The notes under the pieces: generated by a model
The model's input: the letters and a program-made list of their open reading frames with translations, nothing else
The model's database searches: none
Told to the model about the DNA's origin: nothing
Made by a program: the position numbers and the translations under genes
Source of the DNA: Pavlovales sp. CCMP2436
Taxonomy: Eukaryota > Haptophyta > Pavlovophyceae > Pavlovales
DNA: 18,621 nucleotides
Direction: 5' to 3'
Assembly (NCBI GenBank): GCA_026770615.1
Contig: MU631504.1
Span: 12,392-31,012 of the forward strand
Shown: piece after piece, positions 15,015-18,621 of the stretch
Position numbering within the stretch: position 1 is the first letter of the stretch
Layout of the letters: each line of letters begins with the position of its first letter

Positions 15015-16130
15015 GAATCAAACGACAATTCTCCACAAGGACGAGTGGAACAAATCGACGACTCCGTACGAGCGCGCAATGGCTATCGCAGACCCGGTGG
15101 CCCGCGAGAAAGTCGTCGCGCAAACCAGGTCCCTCCGCGACAAGCCGTGGGAGGTGCTCGACCAAAAAGCCCCCATCGTCGCGTACGCCAACTTTGAGGC
15201 AACCGCAATTGAGGCAACCGCAATCCCGGGCGAGCCGCACCGGGCCGTGTCGTACCGCCTGCAGCTCGTGCACGCCGACGGAAGCCCGGACGATGTCTAC
15301 GATTACCTCGGGGAAGACGCGCACGTCCATTTCGTCGAGCTGCTCGTCAAGCTTCATCAAAAGTACAAGGTCTACTTTTTGCCCAAGGAGCACAAGATTT
15401 TCATCGGCGAGAAACCCCAGAGCTTCCTCGACGCGACCAAGTGCTACCTCTGCAAGGAGGAGGGTCTCACGGGCACAAAAAGCATCTAGACCACTCGCAC
15501 ATGACCGGCGAGTACCTCGGCGCAGCCTGCCGTCGATGCAGCACGCACCGCCGACGCGACGAGCAGATCAGCGTCTTCTTCCACAACGCGCAGGGCTACG
15601 ACACGCATCACATCTAGCTCGTGCTGCAGTCGTGCACGCACCTCATCAACTCGGCAGACGTGGACGACGAGGAACACAAGGATGATGGCAAGGTGCGCAT
15701 AGGCGGCATCCCGCAAAACTCCGAGAAGATGAAAACACTCAACATCGGGCTGTTCAGCTGCCGAGTCTCGATACAGGGGATTGCGGGCAATAAGAACGGC
15801 GCTTTTTGAGGCTGAGGCTGAGTTTCTTAGCAATTTACATACAAACAATGCTTAAATTTTCTTAAATTACGTACAAACAATGCAAAAAAAAGAGGCTCAG
15901 TTTCTTAACACGACGGTTTCTTATTGCCCGCGATCCCCTGTAGACTTCATGGCCAGCTCGCTCGAGAAGCTGATCGGATTGTGTCCTAACGGGGCGAAGC
16001 ACCGCATCCGAGCCGTCGCCGAGAAACAAGAGAAATCTCCCGGTCGAGCAAGTCTTCGGGCAACTCAACAAAAAGGTTGCCTTCTCATACGAGCAAGAGA
16101 AGTTTCACACTATTTACGTAACAATTAAAC
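14866..16130 (+). pseudogene. polB: Type B (protein-primed) DNA polymerase, exonuclease half, Polinton/virus-like
   Basis: Reading from 14866: GTKNPIWWAANPKDIGCVSC and C-C-H...H...C zinc-binding spacing, then KAPIVAYANFEATAIEATAI, the exonuclease I region in which the catalytic Asp (normally D-F-E) is Asn. A zinc cluster follows: CYLCKEEG, then DHSHMTGEYLGAACRRC, the arrangement typical of Polinton and related protein-primed polymerases. VFFHNAQGYDTHHI is the exonuclease II motif with its Asp. The order and wording fit the DNA_pol_B_2 family. The gene is broken by a shift at the A5 run near 15476, TAG at 15615-15617, a MITE at 15774, and a further shift near 16040 before KKVAFSYEQEKF. Rejoining across the MITE gives FSCRVSI-DFMASSLEKLI. 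The polymerase palm and thumb are absent. A 15-bp unit (GAGGCAACCGCAATT) is duplicated at 15196-15225. Confidence 0.8.
15774..15940 (-). mobile_element. 167-bp MITE, copy 2, flanked by TA
   Basis: It has the same length and termini as the copy at 12552, inverted. Ends are CAGGGGATTGCGGGCAATAA at the left and the complement of CAGGGGATCGCGGGCAATAA at the right. TA flanks both sides (15772-15773, 15941-15942). Shared inner words include GGCTGAGGCTGA and CTTAACACGACGG. It lies inside the polymerase remnant and its removal with one TA restores the frame. Confidence 0.9.
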
Positions 16131-16147
16131 ACTGTGAGGTTGCAATT

Positions 16148-16422
16148 TGCCACACACACACACGTTGTGGCAATTAATCAATTACAAGTAATGCGTGTGG
16201 CAATTCTCATTGCCACACACACATCTTATTTCCACACACTTTTTCCACGTTGCTACAATAAAACAAGGAAAATGCCACAATAATTTTTCTCACATTGCCA
16301 CATTAACGACCCTTTTGCCACACACTCGCATCTCCTTTGTGGCACATACACCTGAACGTGACAGTCCGCGATTTATTGCCACAGTTAGAACTTAGAAGGC
16401 GAGAGAGGCAATTTGTGTGGCA
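16148..16422. repeat. Array of ten TGCCACA/TGTGGCA words
   Basis: TGCCACA occurs at 16148, 16211, 16273, 16296, 16316 and 16377; its complement TGTGGCA at 16166, 16196, 16338 and 16416. Near-variants (TTCCACACAC at 16230, TTGCTACA at 16250) lie between. The outermost words are inverted (TGCCACACA and TGTGTGGCA), and GCAATTTG occurs at both edges (16142, 16408). No coding frame. It may be a small transposon, a satellite fragment or a protein-binding array. Confidence 0.8.
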
Positions 16423-17170
16423 CTCTATGGGGGTACTTCACTGCGCCACCCATACCCGCACTCCTGGTGCCGTTGGGTAGTCCACGCTGACCGTAACACG
16501 CAGGCGCCCAGTGGTTACGCGCACTTCATCACGGCGGAGCGATGCTGCGACGAAACCTCAACCGTAAAACTGTCGCCTTGTCCTTGCATCGCAGCCGCCT
16601 CCGCAGTAGTACCGCGCTCCATGCAGAATCAGATCTGCACTCCACTCATCCGCATACAGACTGCCGATAAGTCTATCCGCACACAAGCGTGCCACGCACC
16701 ATTAGTTTGTGTGCGTTCTGAAATCGCCTGCTCGCAGCTCTGTCGACGCTTTGATACCACCGCAAGGTGACGCTAGAGCTCAACAGAGTGACGCTCAGAC
16801 GCTGACACCCGGGGCCTCCTGGACGCAGAGACTGCGCCCCAGGCGGTAGAAGGGGCATCATTACATTCATTACATAACAGTCAAAACTGCTGTGTGCTGA
16901 TACTACTCCCAAGACGCGTCTTGTGAGCATCAGCACGCACGCAGGCGCTGATGCTCCAACCTCAGCGAGCGTTCTCACGGAGCAGTAGTCTCCCACCCGG
17001 TCCGTCGATTTACCTTCCGAATTAAATTTTCTACACCTTCCGTACACTCACAACAGTTTTTTAAGGCTGACGATCGGGAAGAAGTTGCAAATTGCAAAGT
17101 TGTTTCACGCATCGTGAAGAACAACTTCGTCACTCGCAACTCCTTCTCAATCGGTCACATTGCCCTTAAT
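16423..17170. other. Region without a supportable gene
   Basis: Frames are open on both strands here (16417-16770 and 16673-17047) but neither looks protein-like and neither has a motif. A nested inverted repeat lies at 16894-16936: GTGCTGAT and ATCAGCAC enclosing the perfect palindrome CAAGACGCGTCTTG (16910-16923). Another imperfect hairpin, GTTGTTTCACG with CGTGAAGAACAAC, lies at 17099-17125. Confidence 0.4.
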
Positions 17171-17910
17171 TTACGCTGCCGCAAAAGATGTAATTTCGGT
17201 GGACAAGGCTCCGTGGTAGCGGTCGCCGGCGCGCGGGTAGTCGGGCGCGAGGTCGAACTTGGCCAGCATGAGCCGCCCGGAATCCGTTGCGGGCGGGGCG
17301 ATGACGACCTCGAGTGTGTCGGCGCCAGCGTTGAGAGCCGCGAGCGTGGCGGGGTCGGCGGGCGGCGGCTTACCCAACGCAGCGTCGGCGCCGCCACGCT
17401 GTCCGTGAAGAGCGCCGTAGAGGAGGAGGGCAGCGACCGCGGCCGCGGCCAGGCCCTACATGCGGCGGCCGCGCATCGCGAGGCCCTGCATGCGCGCCCC
17501 GGGATGCGATGACGGTGCCCAGTCGTACTCGATTCCCGCGCAGAAGGTAGTTGTTGACGACTTGGCCGACTTGGCCAATACAGTACGAAAGGCGGGCGGC
17601 GGGTCGGCGAGGGCCTCGGGCGGGAGCATGCCAAGCGGCCATGCCGCGGCGAGCTCACACCCGTGCGCCACGACGCGGCGTGGGGCGAGCGTCGGCGTCG
17701 CTCCGAGCGTCCAACGCGGGCGCCGGCGTCGGCGTCGCCCGGCTCCGGTCGCCCGTGTCGGCCTGCGGGCACGCGCCGGGCGGGGCCGGCGCGCGGGGTC
17801 CGCCCGTGGCGGCGACCGGTGCGGCGCCCAGACCCGCGCGAGAGCTCCGTGGCGTCGGCCGTACCCGGTATCGGGTCCACGGTGGAGTAGATTGGCGCCA
17901 GCGGCGGGCG
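17171..17910 (-). pseudogene. GC-rich unknown gene with in-frame TAG and one membrane helix
   Basis: The protein-like frame on this strand includes AHGCELAAAWPLGMLPPEAL, ADPPPAFRTVLAKSAKSSTT and FCAGIEYDWAPSSHPGARMQ. It stops at TAG 17458-17456 and continues in the same frame with GLAAAAVAALLLYGALHGQR, a probable membrane helix. It then runs PADPATLAALNAGADTLEVV and ends with GALSTEITSFAAA at 17171. Upstream, about 17900-17750, another frame reads LAPIYSTVDPIPGTADATEL and seems to be an earlier part, so a frameshift is likely around 17720-17830. No family recognised. The stretch is the most GC-rich in the window. Confidence 0.4.
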
Positions 17911-17930
17911 AGCGGGCCGGCCGGCGGCGC

Positions 17931-17979
17931 GCTGTCGCAAGCTTACTACCGAGGCCTGACGTAGTAAGTTTGCGACAGC
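17931..17979. repeat. 19-bp-arm hairpin
   Basis: GCTGTCGCAAGCTTACTAC (17931-17949) and GTAGTAAGTTTGCGACAGC (17961-17979) are inverted copies with one difference, which would be a G-U pair in RNA. The loop is 11 bases. It lies just outside the 5' part of the minus-strand GC-rich gene. Confidence 0.85.
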
Positions 17980-18143
17980 ACCATCCATTTTCAGAACGTG
18001 TAAATGCCGAACCGATGGCGGAGCTGATGCTCCCACAATACGCAAAAGAGCAATATTACGAATATAGACTACAGCCCGTGTTGTGAATATATTTTGAGAC
18101 ATTCTCCCTCCGAATGTAGGATCGTTAAGGAAGTGTAAAATAA
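17980..18143. other. Intergenic, AT-richer
   Basis: No gene or signal is seen apart from two runs of A just downstream (18150-18157, 18160-18167). Confidence 0.3.
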
Positions 18144-18621
18144 CTCCCCAAAAAAAACCAAAAAAAACTATTGCCCCTTGGGGAACTCATCTGCTTCAGT
18201 GCCGCCCAGAGAGGCCATCTTGATGTGCTGCAATATGCTTTGGAGTGCGGCGGCTGCCAACTTTCTGCAAGGGACCGGGAGAACTTGGTCGACTGCGCCG
18301 TGAGGGGCAGGTTTAGCGAGATGGCAGAGTACCTGCGCATTCCCACCGCGCAGCCAGCCGCCCAGCCGCCGCCGAGCCTGCCGTCGAGCCCGCCGCCCAG
18401 CCCGCAACCGAGCCCGATACAGCCCAGCTCGTACCCGAACCAGATGCTGTCCAGCCCGCCGCCCAGCCTGCCGTCCAACCCGCCGCCGCCGCCCAGCCCG
18501 CTGCTGCCCAGCCCGCCGCCGCCCAGGGCGCCGCAGCAGCCCAGCCCCTGGGCGCGCTGCCGCTGCGTGCACCGGCGGACACGCTGCAGAGTGCGCTGCC
18601 GAGCGAGCCGTCGATGGGCAC
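18144..18621 (+). pseudogene. Ankyrin-repeat fragment with Pro/Ala-rich tail, running off the window
   Basis: A frame open from 18144 encodes LLPLGELICFSAAQRGHLDV then LQYALECGGCQLSARDRENL, an ankyrin-like pair of the same general kind as the gene at 13373. There is no ATG before it; two A runs precede it, so the 5' part is missing. After AEYLRIP (about 18340) the better protein-like frame changes near 18360-18375 to AAAEPAVEPAAQPATEPDTA and then QPAAAQ repeats ending LQSALPSEPSMGT at the window edge. The original frame gives a PPPSLPSS-type tail instead. Which tail is used is undecided. Confidence 0.45.

Noticed and set aside
16417..16770. 117-residue plus-strand open frame
   Set aside because: Starts inside the TGCCACA array, has no motif and no coding-like composition.
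17155..18102. 315-residue minus-strand open frame
   Set aside because: For most of its length it is Arg/Pro/Ser-rich shadow; only a short upstream part (near IYSTVDPIPGTADATEL) looks protein-like.
1..18621. CRISPR arrays, tRNA or rRNA genes
   Set aside because: No regularly spaced repeats with unique spacers, no tRNA cloverleaf and no rRNA-like stretch were seen.

Overview
The window reads as GC-rich nuclear DNA of a eukaryotic microbe (an alga or similar protist), probably carrying decayed virus-derived DNA. The evidence is a Ty1/copia-type retroelement, two small inverted-repeat transposons flanked by TA, possible short introns, and a run of small genes of giant-virus or Polinton flavour: F-box/ankyrin repeats with a W-A-R-x-x-G-C-x-W unit, a GIY-YIG-like protein, degenerate J-domain proteins and the exonuclease half of a protein-primed type B DNA polymerase. 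The species cannot be named from the sequence. Most genes are broken by stops, frameshifts or insertions, so this is mainly a graveyard region.

Layout. 1-1715: a broken membrane/coiled-coil ORF with a 45-bp repeat, simple repeats, an unrecognised gene fragment, and two tandem copies of a 171-bp unit. 1716-9228: one RING-like gene that starts at 1716, is split after codon 22 by a 6.5-kb copia-type element (1782-8313) and resumes at 8318 in the same reading phase; CAAC is present at both junctions. 9225-9758: a GIY-YIG-like gene overlapping the RING gene by ATGA. 9819-10650: a pair of related J-domain-like, tail-anchored proteins. 10656-11156 (minus): a four-helix membrane protein. 11235-13135: three decayed unknown genes, one with a 37-bp tandem duplication and one split by a 167-bp MITE. 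13373-14147: a frameshifted F-box/ankyrin gene. 14201-15012: two AT-richer unknown genes. 14866-16130: the polymerase remnant, split by a second 167-bp MITE in the opposite orientation. 16148-16422: ten copies of TGCCACA on both strands. 17171-17910 (minus): a very GC-rich broken gene with a strong hairpin beside it. 18144 to the end: an ankyrin fragment with a proline/alanine-rich tail.

How it fits together. Removing the copia element or either MITE, together with one target-site copy, rejoins an open frame in all three cases, so the insertions came after the genes. In-frame stops are mostly explicable by single C-to-T changes, and several frameshifts sit in short homopolymers; the latter could partly be sequencing error. 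The only genes that look intact are the GIY-YIG-like gene, the second J-like gene and the four-helix membrane protein.
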